Positions 53,147 through 61,550 of a stretch of 64,000 nt of DNA are shown here, one piece after another. The translations under genes were made by a program, and so were the position numbers. Source of the DNA: Paenibacillus sp. cl123. Its GTDB lineage: Bacteria > Bacillota > Bacilli > Paenibacillales > NBRC-103111. Within the stretch, counting starts at the first letter, position 1. Every line of letters starts with the position of its first letter. The stretch is from NCBI RefSeq assembly GCF_900101595.1, contig NZ_FMYY01000006.1, forward strand, positions 22,182 to 86,181. The letters are read 5' to 3'. The notes below the pieces were generated by a model. It was not told where the DNA came from, did not search any database, and worked only from the letters and a program-made list of their open reading frames with translations.

Positions 53147-53632
53147 ATGAACAACTCGTTAAGTATCGAATATGCCCTGCACAGCGTGGTCAATCTGGCG
53201 TTATTCCCTCCCGAGCTTCCTGTGACGGTCCGCCAGCTTGCCGGCTTCATGGGGCTTGCGCCTTCCTATCTGTCCAAAGTGTTCAACCAGCTGGCCAAAG
53301 CGGGCATTGTCAAAACAAGCGTCGGCAGTAAAGGCGGCATCCGTTTGCTGAAATCGCCGGATGAAATCAGCTTCTACGACATATTTATAGCGTTGAACGG
53401 CCGCAGCCACATGTTCCAGTGCTCCAATATAAGGGCCTTCGCGATGGGGTATGAGCCCGCTCCCGGCATGTGCGAGGTGCATCAAGCGATGTGGGAGGCC
53501 GAGGAGCAGATGTTCGAGAGCATGAAACGGACGAAAATCAGTACGATTACCAAGTCTGTGTACGATAAGCTTCAGCCCGGGGAGCTGGAGGAGAGAACCG
53601 CGAAGCTGCGCCAGTTCATGGCCGGCGTGTAG
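53147..53632 (+). CDS. Rrf2-family transcriptional regulator
   Basis: 161 residues. Winged helix at about 5-75 (SIEYALHSVVNLALFPPE, LAPSYLSKVFNQLAKAGIVKTSVGSKGGIRLLKSP). Two cysteines 33 residues apart (FQCSNIR and PGMCEVH) could form a thiol switch; the three-Cys Fe-S set of IscR/NsrR is not complete. AGGAGG precedes ATG. Divergent from the doxX-like gene, suggesting that thiol or redox stress controls the locus. Confidence 0.9.
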   Translation: MNNSLSIEYALHSVVNLALFPPELPVTVRQLAGFMGLAPSYLSKVFNQLAKAGIVKTSVGSKGGIRLLKSPDEISFYDIFIALNGRSHMFQCSNIRAFAMGYEPAPGMCEVHQAMWEAEEQMFESMKRTKISTITKSVYDKLQPGELEERTAKLRQFMAGV

Positions 53633-53797
53633 CGGCTGGCCGGGACCGTCGGGGAGCGGCGCTGTCTCTCTCGCCGCGTGGTGGAGCGAGCGGAGCCAAG
53701 ATGGAGCCGCGGTTCTAGGGAGAGCAGGCAGGCCGGCTCGGCCGGTTGGCTGCGGCATCCGCATCATAAGCGTTATCCAGAGAACGGGGGGATACGG

Positions 53798-55054
53798 ATG
53801 AAAGAGAAACAGGCAGTTGACGGCCACCCGGCTTCAGCTGCAAAGAAGGAGCAGGCGGCCCCGGTGCGGTCGCGCCGTCTATGGATGGCATTGGTGCTTG
53901 GCACCTTGTCGGCTTTCGGACCGCTGTCGCTTGATATGTATTTGCCTGCGCTGCCGCAGTTGGCGGGCGACTTGAACACGAGCGCGTCGGCGGCGCAGCT
54001 CAGCTTGACCGCCTGCCTGCTGGGGCTGGCGCTGGGCCAGCTGGCGGCGGGTCCGCTTAGCGATATGTACGGCAGGCGGAAGCCTCTGCTGACGGGGCTG
54101 CTGCTCTTCGCCGCCGTCTCCGTGCTGTGCATGCTCAGCGCGTCCGCGTCGGCTTTCGTTGCGCTGCGGTTTATTCAAGGGCTTGCCGGCGCCGCCGGCA
54201 TCGTCATCTCCAGGGCGATCGCCCGGGATCTGTACGCGGGAACGGAACTGACGAAGTTTTTTGCGCTGCTGATGCTGGTGAACGGGGCAGCCCCTATCCT
54301 GGCGCCGATCTTCGGCGGACAGCTGCTTGCGTTCACCACCTGGCGCGGCGTCTTTCTTGCGCTTGCCCTCATCGGGGTGCTGGCGCTCGCCGCCGTCATT
54401 CTCGCGCTTCCCGAGACGCTGCCGCCGCAGCGCCGTATGCGGGGCGGCCTCCGGGAGACATGGTCCACCTTCGGCCGGCTGGTCAAGGACCGCTCCTTTA
54501 TGGGCTATGCGCTGTCCCAGGGATTCGTGACGGCAGCGATGTTCGCCTATATCGCAGGCTCGCCCTTCGTGCTGCAGAACATATACGGGGTATCGCCTCA
54601 GGGATTCAGCCTGATCTTCGCCGCAAACGGGCTTGGCATTATTATGGCAAGCCAGGCGACCGGCCGGCTGGCGGGACGGTTCTCCGAGTCCAGGCTGCTC
54701 ATAACCGGACTGATCCTGGCGGCCGCCAGCGGTCTGCTGGTGCTGACGGGCCTTGCCGCTGGCGCGGGGCTGGCCTGGATTTTGCCGCCGCTATTCGTCG
54801 CCGTCTCCTGCGTCGGGATAGTCGGGACGGCTTCCTTCCCGCTGGCGATGGCCGGACAATCTCAGGCGGCGGGCAGCGCTTCGGCGCTGCTCGGGGTGCT
54901 GTCCTTTATCTTCGGCGGTCTGGTCGCTCCGCTGGTAGGGCTAGGAGGCGAAAGCTCGGCGCTGCCGCTGGGCATCGTAATGGCCGTATCGAACTTGATA
55001 GCGCTTGTGCTGTATGGCGCGCTGATCGGCCGCTTCGGAACCTCCCGGGCTTGA
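53798..55054 (+). CDS. Bcr/CflA-type MFS drug exporter
   Basis: 418 residues from ATG 53798 (GGGGGGA upstream), 12 spans. GTLSAFGPLSLDMYLPALPQLA is the Bcr/CflA TM1, and GPLSDMYGRRKPLL is motif A. RFIQGLAGAAGIVISRAIARDLY is the TM4 pattern. Exports bicyclomycin- or chloramphenicol-like compounds in relatives. A terminator overlaps its last codons. Downstream of rrf2 by 165 bases, same strand. Confidence 0.93.
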   Translation: MKEKQAVDGHPASAAKKEQAAPVRSRRLWMALVLGTLSAFGPLSLDMYLPALPQLAGDLNTSASAAQLSLTACLLGLALGQLAAGPLSDMYGRRKPLLTGLLLFAAVSVLCMLSASASAFVALRFIQGLAGAAGIVISRAIARDLYAGTELTKFFALLMLVNGAAPILAPIFGGQLLAFTTWRGVFLALALIGVLALAAVILALPETLPPQRRMRGGLRETWSTFGRLVKDRSFMGYALSQGFVTAAMFAYIAGSPFVLQNIYGVSPQGFSLIFAANGLGIIMASQATGRLAGRFSESRLLITGLILAAASGLLVLTGLAAGAGLAWILPPLFVAVSCVGIVGTASFPLAMAGQSQAAGSASALLGVLSFIFGGLVAPLVGLGGESSALPLGIVMAVSNLIALVLYGALIGRFGTSRA

Positions 55055-55071
55055 GCCTCGGAGGTTTTTTA
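55039..55071 (+). terminator. Terminator overlapping the bcr-like stop
   Basis: AACCTCC / GGAGGTT stem with TTTTTT tail; the 5' arm is within the last codons. Confidence 0.8.
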
Positions 55072-55412
55072 AAGTCCGGAAGGTACAAGCTTCGGCGATT
55101 GTTCGATTTCAAGGTTAAGGCGCTGATTCTTGTGTTTTTATTCACAAATTGTTCACAATTGTCGAAAATTGGCTTTTCTTACTTTGCGAAAGCGGAGGTA
55201 TAATAGAACCAACATAGGGCTCCAAGCAAGCCCGAATCTTTTATCGAGCAAGTTGTGAAATTTGGTACAATTAGGCCGGCTTCATCCAGGAACGTTATTT
55301 CCCCTTAGAGTCAAGTAACGAACGGGTAGATCCGAAGCCTAAGATAAGGCTCGAGCAGGATACGGACAACAGGTGGCTTCTATATTGTTCAACGCAAAGG
55401 AGGACGTTTATT
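55072..55412 (+). promoter_or_regulatory. Long promoter and leader region of DUF1641-ndh
   Basis: 340 bases. TATAAT at 55199-55204 is a likely -10. Candidate Rex sites: TTCACAA direct repeats at 55141-55158, and TTGTGAAATTTGGTACAA at 55253-55270 (first half perfect against TTGTGAA-N4-TTCACAA, second half 4 of 7). About 200 bases of leader follow with small AGCCT/AGGCT hairpins. No gene seen. Confidence 0.4.
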
Positions 55413-55844
55413 ATGTCTCAAACGACGCAAACGATCGCACGCGAATCTACGGATGTGCTGGATCAACTGATGAAGCCGGAGGTGCAGCAATCGCTGACGG
55501 TGCTGGTGGAGAATTTGCCCAAGCTGGCCGAGATGGTTACTCTGCTGACCAAAACCTACGACGTTGTGCAAAGCCTCGCTACCGACCAGGTATTTATCGA
55601 GGATATCAAGGGCGGTATCGGCGAAGTGGCTATGCCGATCGTAGAAGGCGCGAAAAACTTGGCGGCCAATGCCATCGAAGCGAACGACCGCGCGCAAGCG
55701 GAGACGGCTACGATCGGACTGTTCGGACTGCTCAAAATGCTGAAGGACCCTCAGGTGCAAAAGACGTTCCGCTTTGCCCAGGCCTTCCTGGAAATTTCCG
55801 CAGAACGCAATCAGCAAAAACGCCAGCAAAGCCAAGGCGAATAA
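55413..55844 (+). CDS. DUF1641 protein
   Basis: 143 residues, mostly helical. LDQLMKPEVQQSLTVLVENLPKLAEMV and the later GLFGLLKMLKDPQVQKTFRFAQAFLEI are the DUF1641 pattern. The family accompanies NDH-2 or formate dehydrogenase genes in Bacillota; a partner or membrane-association role is inferred, not shown. AAAGGAGG precedes ATG; 27 bases to ndh. Confidence 0.9.
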   Translation: MSQTTQTIARESTDVLDQLMKPEVQQSLTVLVENLPKLAEMVTLLTKTYDVVQSLATDQVFIEDIKGGIGEVAMPIVEGAKNLAANAIEANDRAQAETATIGLFGLLKMLKDPQVQKTFRFAQAFLEISAERNQQKRQQSQGE

Positions 55845-55871
55845 TCGTTTAAACCAGAACGGAGGATAAGT

Positions 55872-57050
55872 ATGTCGAAGCATATTTTGATCTTGGGCGG
55901 CGGTTACGGCGGCTTGCTCAGCGCCCTGACTGCGCGTAAATATTTGACCCCTGAGGAAGCGACGATTACGGTCGTCAACAAGACGCCTTCCCACCAGATT
56001 ATTACCGAGCTGCATCGCTTGGCTGTCGGCAACCTGACCGAGCAGGCCGTTGCGCTTCCACTTGAGAAGCTGCTGCGCGGCAAGGATATCAACCTGCGCG
56101 TCGACACTGTTGAGACGATCGGGTTGGACGAGAAACGCGTCATTCTGAAGAGCGGTATTTCCTACGATTATGACGCGCTTGTAATCGCCCTCGGCAGCGA
56201 AACGGCGTATTTCGGCATCCCTGGCCTGAAGGAAAACAGCTTCACGCTGAAGTCCGTAGACGATGCGAACCGCATCCGTGCGCATGTGGAAGCGCGGATC
56301 GAAGAATATGCAAAAACGAAAAACAAAGCGGACGCCACCTTCGTTGTCGGCGGCGGCGGCTTGACCGGTATCGAGCTTGTCGGCGAGCTGGCGGACATGC
56401 TCCCCGGGCTGTGCCGCAAGAAAGGCGTGGACTTCGCCGATGTGTCTCTGTATACGGTTGAAGCAGGTCCTTCCATTCTGCTGGGCTTCCCGGCCGAGCA
56501 CATCGAGCGCGCGCAGACAAGTCTGGAGAAGCGCGGCGTGAAATTCCTGATCGGTCTTGCGATCACCGAAGCTACGGAAACGACCGTATTCCTGAAAGAC
56601 GGCAGCTCCATCGAGTCGAACACGATCGTCTGGACAGGCGGCGTGCAAGGCAATGCGCTTGTCGGCGCTTGCGGTATCGAAGTGAACCGCGGCCGCGCCT
56701 CCGTGACCGAAACTTTGCAATCCGTATCGCATCCTGACGTGTACGTGGCCGGCGACAGCGCCGTCGTCATGGGGCCGGAAGGCCGTCCGTTCCCTCCGAC
56801 TGCGCAGCTTGCCTGGCAGATGGGAGAGACGATCGGCTACAACATCTTCGCGAACCTGAAGGGCGCTCCGACAGAGCCGTTCAATCCGGTATTCTCCGGT
56901 ACGCTCGCGAGCCTTGGCCGCAAGGACGGCATCGCGACGGTCGGCGCGAGCCAAACCCGCCTGAAAGGACTGCCGGCTTCGCTGATGAAGGAAGCAAGCA
57001 ATGTGCGCTACCTGTCGCATATTAACGGCTTGTTCTCGCTGGCTTATTAA
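55872..57050 (+). CDS. ndh: Type II NADH dehydrogenase (NDH-2)
   Basis: 392 residues. FAD site ILILGGGYGGLLSALTARK; NADH site TFVVGGGGLTGIELVGELAD; VYVAGDSAVV and PPTAQLAWQMGE close FAD and the quinone pocket. It passes electrons from NADH to menaquinone at the inner face of the membrane without pumping protons. The usual C-terminal membrane-anchor helix is represented only by a short hydrophobic end. Cotranscribed with DUF1641. Possible Rex sites upstream fit NADH-responsive control as in B. subtilis ndh. Confidence 0.95.
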   Translation: MSKHILILGGGYGGLLSALTARKYLTPEEATITVVNKTPSHQIITELHRLAVGNLTEQAVALPLEKLLRGKDINLRVDTVETIGLDEKRVILKSGISYDYDALVIALGSETAYFGIPGLKENSFTLKSVDDANRIRAHVEARIEEYAKTKNKADATFVVGGGGLTGIELVGELADMLPGLCRKKGVDFADVSLYTVEAGPSILLGFPAEHIERAQTSLEKRGVKFLIGLAITEATETTVFLKDGSSIESNTIVWTGGVQGNALVGACGIEVNRGRASVTETLQSVSHPDVYVAGDSAVVMGPEGRPFPPTAQLAWQMGETIGYNIFANLKGAPTEPFNPVFSGTLASLGRKDGIATVGASQTRLKGLPASLMKEASNVRYLSHINGLFSLAY

Positions 57051-57082
57051 TTCGGATCAGATCGGCATTTCCTGCATTCCCA

Positions 57083-57127
57083 GCTTCGCTTCTCCTTGCT
57101 CGCAAGGAGGAGCGGAGCTTCTTTTCT
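57083..57127 (+). terminator. Terminator of ndh
   Basis: CTCCTTG-CTCG-CAAGGAG hairpin extended by GCTTC/GGAGC, then CTTCTTTTCTT. Confidence 0.7.
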
Positions 57128-57194
57128 TCTGCCGGGCACTCTGAGCGTGGAAAAGAGCAGCTTTGCAGCATCCGCAGACCGGTGCCGAAGGAAC

Positions 57195-57246
57195 TGTGGA
57201 TAAATAGTGGACAGATTGTGGATAAGTGTGAATAACAAGGGGATAA
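57195..57246 (-). promoter_or_regulatory. Cluster of four DnaA-box-like sites
   Basis: TGTGGATAA at 57195-57203 and 57217-57225 are perfect DnaA boxes on the minus strand; TGTGAATAA (57227-57235) and AGGGGATAA (57238-57246) are one and two bases off. All face the same way within 52 bases. Confidence 0.6.
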
Positions 57247-57551
57247 AGTAACAATAAGACGCGGCATCCCGGCCATGGGAAAGAAAACGGATTCTGGCTA
57301 AACCGGACGCGTCCATGTACAATAGACAAGGACGAAGCATACAGGAGCGGAACGCATTTCCTGTCAACAGGACAGACAGCAGGATACCCAAGCGCCTGAA
57401 GAGCGTCCGGCCGGAACAGCCGGGAACCCGTTAGCAGTTGATCGCGAATTGCTGCGCGTTCGTTATAGCGAACAAGGACCTTTTTGTCAGCATGAGGAAG
57501 GCGGGAAGCCGGCCAAAATCCGGCGGCGCCTAGGGAGAGGGATGCATACGC

Positions 57552-59309
57552 ATGATCCATTTTGTAAAAACTCATTTGATTGCCCGTATTCTGATCGTGG
57601 TTCTCGCGATTATTTTGCTGATTGCCGCGGGAAGCATAGCCATTCAACTGACTCAGACGCGCTCGGCGGTAGAGGAGGCGGTCGGCAGCTACAATATGCG
57701 GATTGCGGAGAGCTATGCCAAGCAGATGGATACGGCCCGCTATGCGGAATTCCTCAAAAATCCGCAGGAAACGGAGCTATACTGGTCGCTGCGGCAGGAG
57801 CTCGACCGCTTTCGTACGGATATCGGGGCGCTGTATGTGTACTTCGTTCGTCTGGACGAGAACGGGAAGCCGCTGCTGATGATCGACGGGCAGCCGAGGG
57901 AGTCGACCGACGCCTCGCCGATCGGCGAAGAGACGGATATGCCGGAGCAGGCGGCGCAGCAAGTGCTGGCAGGCCGCAATGCGACCACGCCGCTCATCGA
58001 GAACCCGGATTACGGCACCTACATATCGGCCTACGCTCCGGTCCGCGATGCTGCCGGAAGCTTTGTGGGAGCGATCGGCATCGACACGGATGCGGAGGTG
58101 CTGAAGAACTTGACCGACAGCGTCATCAGCCAAAGCATTCCGTTTTATCTGTTGATGCTGCTCGTCACGATCGGAGCCGCCGGCTTCGTGGCATGGGTGG
58201 TGGTGCGCGCTCTGCGCCCGCTTCGCACCATTACGGCCAGCGCTGGCCGGATGGCTGCAGGCGACCTCGCGGAAGCCCGTGCGATGCTGTTGTCGGAGCC
58301 GGTACGCTCCGGCGACGAAATCGGCACCGCTTACAATGCGATGGTGCAGATGTCGGAGCATCTTAACGAGATGGTAAGCGGCATGGTGGCGCAGGTGGCG
58401 TCAGCCTCGGACCAGCTGGCCATCTCCTCGCAGGAATTCGCCCGCCATGCCGAGCAGATGCTGCAGATGAGCGAATCGGTCGACGGCAGCGTCCGGCATA
58501 TTCATGAGGGGGCTGCCCGGCAGACGCAAAGCTCGGATGAAAGCGCCCGGGCGGTGGAAGAGATTGCAACAGGCATTGGCCGCATCTCCGAATCCTCAAG
58601 CACCGTCAGCGAAGCGGCGGTGCAGGCGCTGCAAGTGGCCGAGGCCGGCCAGTCGGCCGTCAACCGGATGCATGAGCAGATCGGATATATCTCCAGTACC
58701 GCTGCGATGACGGTGGAGATTGCCGGGAGGCTTCAAGGATACTCCAGCCAGATGGAGGATGTGCTTCGTTCGATCCATGAATTTGCGGATCAGACCAAGC
58801 TTCTGGCTCTGAATGCTTCCATCGAAGCGGCGCGGGCCGGAGAGCACGGCAGCGGCTTTACCGTCGTCGCCCAGGAAGTGCGCAAGCTGGCCGACGCTTC
58901 GTCGGAAGCCGTTCAGGGGGTTGCTTCTCTGCTCGACAATATCGGGCGGGAGACGGCCAAGATCAGCGAGCAGATGAACGGAGCGACCCGGGAGATCGGG
59001 GAGGGCGTTCGCTTGTCGGCGGATGCCGAGCAATCTTTCATGCATACCGTCACCGCCTTCAAGCTTGTGACGGAGCAGATTATGGAAGTGTCGGCGACGG
59101 TGGAGCAGCTGTCTGCCGGCTCGGAAGAGGTAGCGGCCTCGGTCGGCAGCATCGCCGAAATCGCTCATGGGGTTGCCCGTCAGACCCGGCATATCCGGGA
59201 GATGACCGACGGCCAGCTCGGGATGATCAAGCAGGTCGCCGCCGCATCTTCGGAGCTGAACGGCAGTCTGCTGAACATGAGGCAGGCGATCCGACAGGTG
59301 AAGGTATAG
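57552..59309 (+). CDS. Methyl-accepting chemotaxis protein
   Basis: 585 residues. TM1 at about 10-30 (IARILIVVLAIILLIAAGSIAI); an outer sensor of about 165 residues with a Cache-like GALYVYFVRLDENGKPL stretch; TM2 about 197-220; HAMP; then the coiled-coil signalling domain with the tip EFADQTKLLALNASIEAARAGEHG, which binds CheA/CheW. Full length for a transmembrane receptor. Ligand unknown. The gene stands alone, not near che genes. Confidence 0.95.
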   Translation: MIHFVKTHLIARILIVVLAIILLIAAGSIAIQLTQTRSAVEEAVGSYNMRIAESYAKQMDTARYAEFLKNPQETELYWSLRQELDRFRTDIGALYVYFVRLDENGKPLLMIDGQPRESTDASPIGEETDMPEQAAQQVLAGRNATTPLIENPDYGTYISAYAPVRDAAGSFVGAIGIDTDAEVLKNLTDSVISQSIPFYLLMLLVTIGAAGFVAWVVVRALRPLRTITASAGRMAAGDLAEARAMLLSEPVRSGDEIGTAYNAMVQMSEHLNEMVSGMVAQVASASDQLAISSQEFARHAEQMLQMSESVDGSVRHIHEGAARQTQSSDESARAVEEIATGIGRISESSSTVSEAAVQALQVAEAGQSAVNRMHEQIGYISSTAAMTVEIAGRLQGYSSQMEDVLRSIHEFADQTKLLALNASIEAARAGEHGSGFTVVAQEVRKLADASSEAVQGVASLLDNIGRETAKISEQMNGATREIGEGVRLSADAEQSFMHTVTAFKLVTEQIMEVSATVEQLSAGSEEVAASVGSIAEIAHGVARQTRHIREMTDGQLGMIKQVAAASSELNGSLLNMRQAIRQVKV

Positions 59310-59463
59310 GCCGGTGGCCTGGGCCAAGCGGATCGGAGGCAGGCGCGTAAAGTTTGGTTATAATGATTTAGTCGACTTGTCCGCCGTTGACAGCGGGCGA
59401 GCAGGCGTGCTACCCTTCTTAAGTACCCAACAGCCTAATTATGGAAAGGAGCGGCATGAAGCC

Positions 59464-59601
59464 ATGCGGATGAACAGCTTGAATACAAACAGCCATGCGC
59501 AGCAGCGTCTGCGGTCCAACTTCATAGCTCGCTTCGCGGCCTTGGCCTTATCCGGCAGCAAGGGGAGGATACGCTTGTCCCCTTATCGGTCTTTCCGGTA
59601 A
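59464..59601 (+). CDS. BmrB-like leader reading frame (45 residues)
   Basis: ATG 59464 to TAA 59601; AAAGGAG lies 12 bases upstream, with a competing ATG at 59456 that yields only five codons. The peptide is basic (ends GSKGRIRLSPYRSFR). Inside the frame AAGGGGA (about 59558) can pair with TCCCCTT (about 59576). A TATAAT is at 59359. An intrinsic terminator follows between it and bmrC. In B. subtilis, bmrCD is controlled by translation of the leader bmrB before a terminator; the same order is seen here, although peptide similarity to BmrB is not claimed. Confidence 0.55.
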   Translation: MRMNSLNTNSHAQQRLRSNFIARFAALALSGSKGRIRLSPYRSFR

Positions 59602-59653
59602 TTGTTGCAGGCCGCGCCCTCGTGCGGCATGCGCCCCTATCATAGAGAATGAT

Positions 59654-59686
59654 AAGCACATCGCTTCCCGGCGGCGTGCTTTTTTT
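59654..59686 (+). terminator. Attenuator terminator before bmrC
   Basis: AAGCAC-TCGC / GCGG-GTGCTT stem with T7, 103 bases before bmrC. It lies inside the transcription unit, so it must be bypassed for bmrCD expression. Confidence 0.75.
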
Positions 59687-59789
59687 GTGGTTCGGGAGCT
59701 GACGGGCAGCGGCCGACGGCTCCTGTTCAGGTCCAATTTTTCTAAATTATGGACTATGATGTGTTGTACAAGAAGGGAGAGTCGACCTT

Positions 59790-61550
59790 ATGTTTTCCAT
59801 TTTTAACAAGCTGGGATGGTTTTTCCGGCAGGAATGGAGGCGGTATTCGTTCGCCATCCTGCTGTTGGTGGTCGCCGGCATTCTGGAGATCATTCCGCCC
59901 ATGCTGGTCGGTCAGGCGATCGACACGATAGCGCTTGGGCAGATGTCCTGGTCCTATATCGGCAGAACCGTGCTGCTGCTCGCAGGCATCACGGTCGTCG
60001 TTTACATCATCTCGTATATTTGGGGCTATCGGCTCTTCGGAGGAGCCTTTGTCGTCGAGCGGCTGATGCGCGGAAGATTGATGCGGCATTTCCTCAAGAT
60101 GACGCCAACCTTTTATGAACGCAACCGGACGGGCGATCTGATGGCCCGTTCGACGAACGACCTGCAGGCCGTCGCCCAGACGGCGGGCTTCGGCATCCTG
60201 ACGCTGCTCGATTCGACGCTGTGGATGGGAACGCTGCTGGTGACGATGAGCGTGTTCGTCTCGTGGAAGCTGACGCTTGCGGCCGTGCTTCCGCTGCCGG
60301 TGATGGCTCTGCTCGTCAGCCTGTACGGAGGCTGGATTCATGCCCGGTTCATGAAGGCGCAGGATGCGTTCGGCGACATGAACGAAGGGGTGCTGGAGAC
60401 GGTATCCGGCATTCGCGTCATCCGGGCCTATACCCAGGAACGCGCAGCCGAGCGGCAGTTCGCCGAGGTAACGCAGGATGTGCTGGACAAAAATCTGGCG
60501 GTCGTCCGCATCGAGGCGCTGTTTGAGCCGACGATCAAGATTCTGGTCGGCATCAGCTATATGATCGGCCTGGGCTATGGGGCGTATCTCGTATTCCATA
60601 ACGAGCTGACCATCGGCGCGCTCGTTGCGTTCAACGTCTACCTCGGCATGATGATCTGGCCGATGTTCGCCATCGGCGAGCTGATCAACATCATGCAGCG
60701 AGGCAATGCTTCGCTGGATCGAGTAAACGAAACGCTGGGGTATAAGCCCGATGTGCCCGAGCCGGAGAACGGCCTGAGCCCCGAGCTGCCCGGACGATTG
60801 GCGTTTCACGGCGTCACCTTCCGGTACCCGTCCTCGGCCGTGGATAATCTCCGCGAGGTAACCTTCACGCTGGAGCCCGGACAGACGCTCGGCATCGTCG
60901 GCAAGACCGGCAGCGGCAAGTCGACGCTGATCAAGCAGCTGCTGCGCGAATATCCGCCGGGCGAAGGGACGATCGAGCTGGGCGGCGTGCCGATCGAGCG
61001 GATCGATATGAGCCGGCTGAAGTCCTGGCTCGGTTATGTGCCGCAGGAGCCGTTCTTGTTCTCGCGGACGATACGCAGGAATATTCATTTCGGAGGCGGC
61101 GAAGGCGAGCAGGAGCTGCAGACGGCCGTGGAAACGTCGGCCTTTGCCAAGGACCTGCAATTCCTGCCGCAAGGACTGGACACGATGGTCGGCGAGAAGG
61201 GCGTCGCGTTGTCCGGCGGGCAAAAGCAGCGGGTGTCCCTGGCCCGGGCTTTGATCGCGAATCCGCGAATACTGCTGCTCGACGATGCCATGTCTGCGGT
61301 CGATGCGCGCACAGAATCTCAGATTATCGCCAACATCCGGAATGCCCGGGCCGGCAAGACGACGATCATTGCGACTCATCGTCTGTCGGCCGTCCTGCAC
61401 GCCGATCTGATCCTCGTGCTGGAGGATGGACGGATCGTCGAGCAGGGAACCCACTCGGAACTGCTGGATAAGGGCGGCTGGTACAGAGAGCAGTTCGAGC
61501 GTCAGCAGGTGGAGGCGGCGCAGGGAGAGGAAGGAGTGGAGCGAGCTTGA
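59790..61550 (+). CDS. bmrC: Multidrug ABC exporter subunit BmrC
   Basis: 586 residues, matching B. subtilis BmrC (YheI) closely in recalled landmarks such as FYERNRTGDLMAR, TAGFGILTLLDST and GMMIWPMFAIGELIN. Walker A GKTGSGKS, signature ALSGGQKQR, and Walker B LLLDDAMS with Asp in place of the catalytic Glu, the degenerate half. AAGGGAG precedes the ATG. Forms a heterodimer with the next gene product and exports drugs. Confidence 0.93.
   Translation: MFSIFNKLGWFFRQEWRRYSFAILLLVVAGILEIIPPMLVGQAIDTIALGQMSWSYIGRTVLLLAGITVVVYIISYIWGYRLFGGAFVVERLMRGRLMRHFLKMTPTFYERNRTGDLMARSTNDLQAVAQTAGFGILTLLDSTLWMGTLLVTMSVFVSWKLTLAAVLPLPVMALLVSLYGGWIHARFMKAQDAFGDMNEGVLETVSGIRVIRAYTQERAAERQFAEVTQDVLDKNLAVVRIEALFEPTIKILVGISYMIGLGYGAYLVFHNELTIGALVAFNVYLGMMIWPMFAIGELINIMQRGNASLDRVNETLGYKPDVPEPENGLSPELPGRLAFHGVTFRYPSSAVDNLREVTFTLEPGQTLGIVGKTGSGKSTLIKQLLREYPPGEGTIELGGVPIERIDMSRLKSWLGYVPQEPFLFSRTIRRNIHFGGGEGEQELQTAVETSAFAKDLQFLPQGLDTMVGEKGVALSGGQKQRVSLARALIANPRILLLDDAMSAVDARTESQIIANIRNARAGKTTIIATHRLSAVLHADLILVLEDGRIVEQGTHSELLDKGGWYREQFERQQVEAAQGEEGVERA

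Larger units (their letters stand above)
57051..57551. other. 501-bp intergenic: terminator, DnaA boxes, chemoreceptor leader
   Basis: Contains the ndh terminator, four DnaA-box-like sites, a TACAAT (57318-57323) that may be the chemoreceptor -10, and a GTTCG/CGAAC hairpin near 57458. No coding gene seen. Confidence 0.5.

Noticed and set aside
57324..57551. Cyclic-di-GMP riboswitch before the chemoreceptor gene
   Set aside because: The stretch has hairpins and GGCCGG-rich segments but lacks the GGGCAAACC-type core of the aptamer.
59387..59416. TTGACA-N18-TACCCT as the bmr leader promoter
   Set aside because: The -10 is poor and the spacer long; the TATAAT at 59359 is a better candidate.
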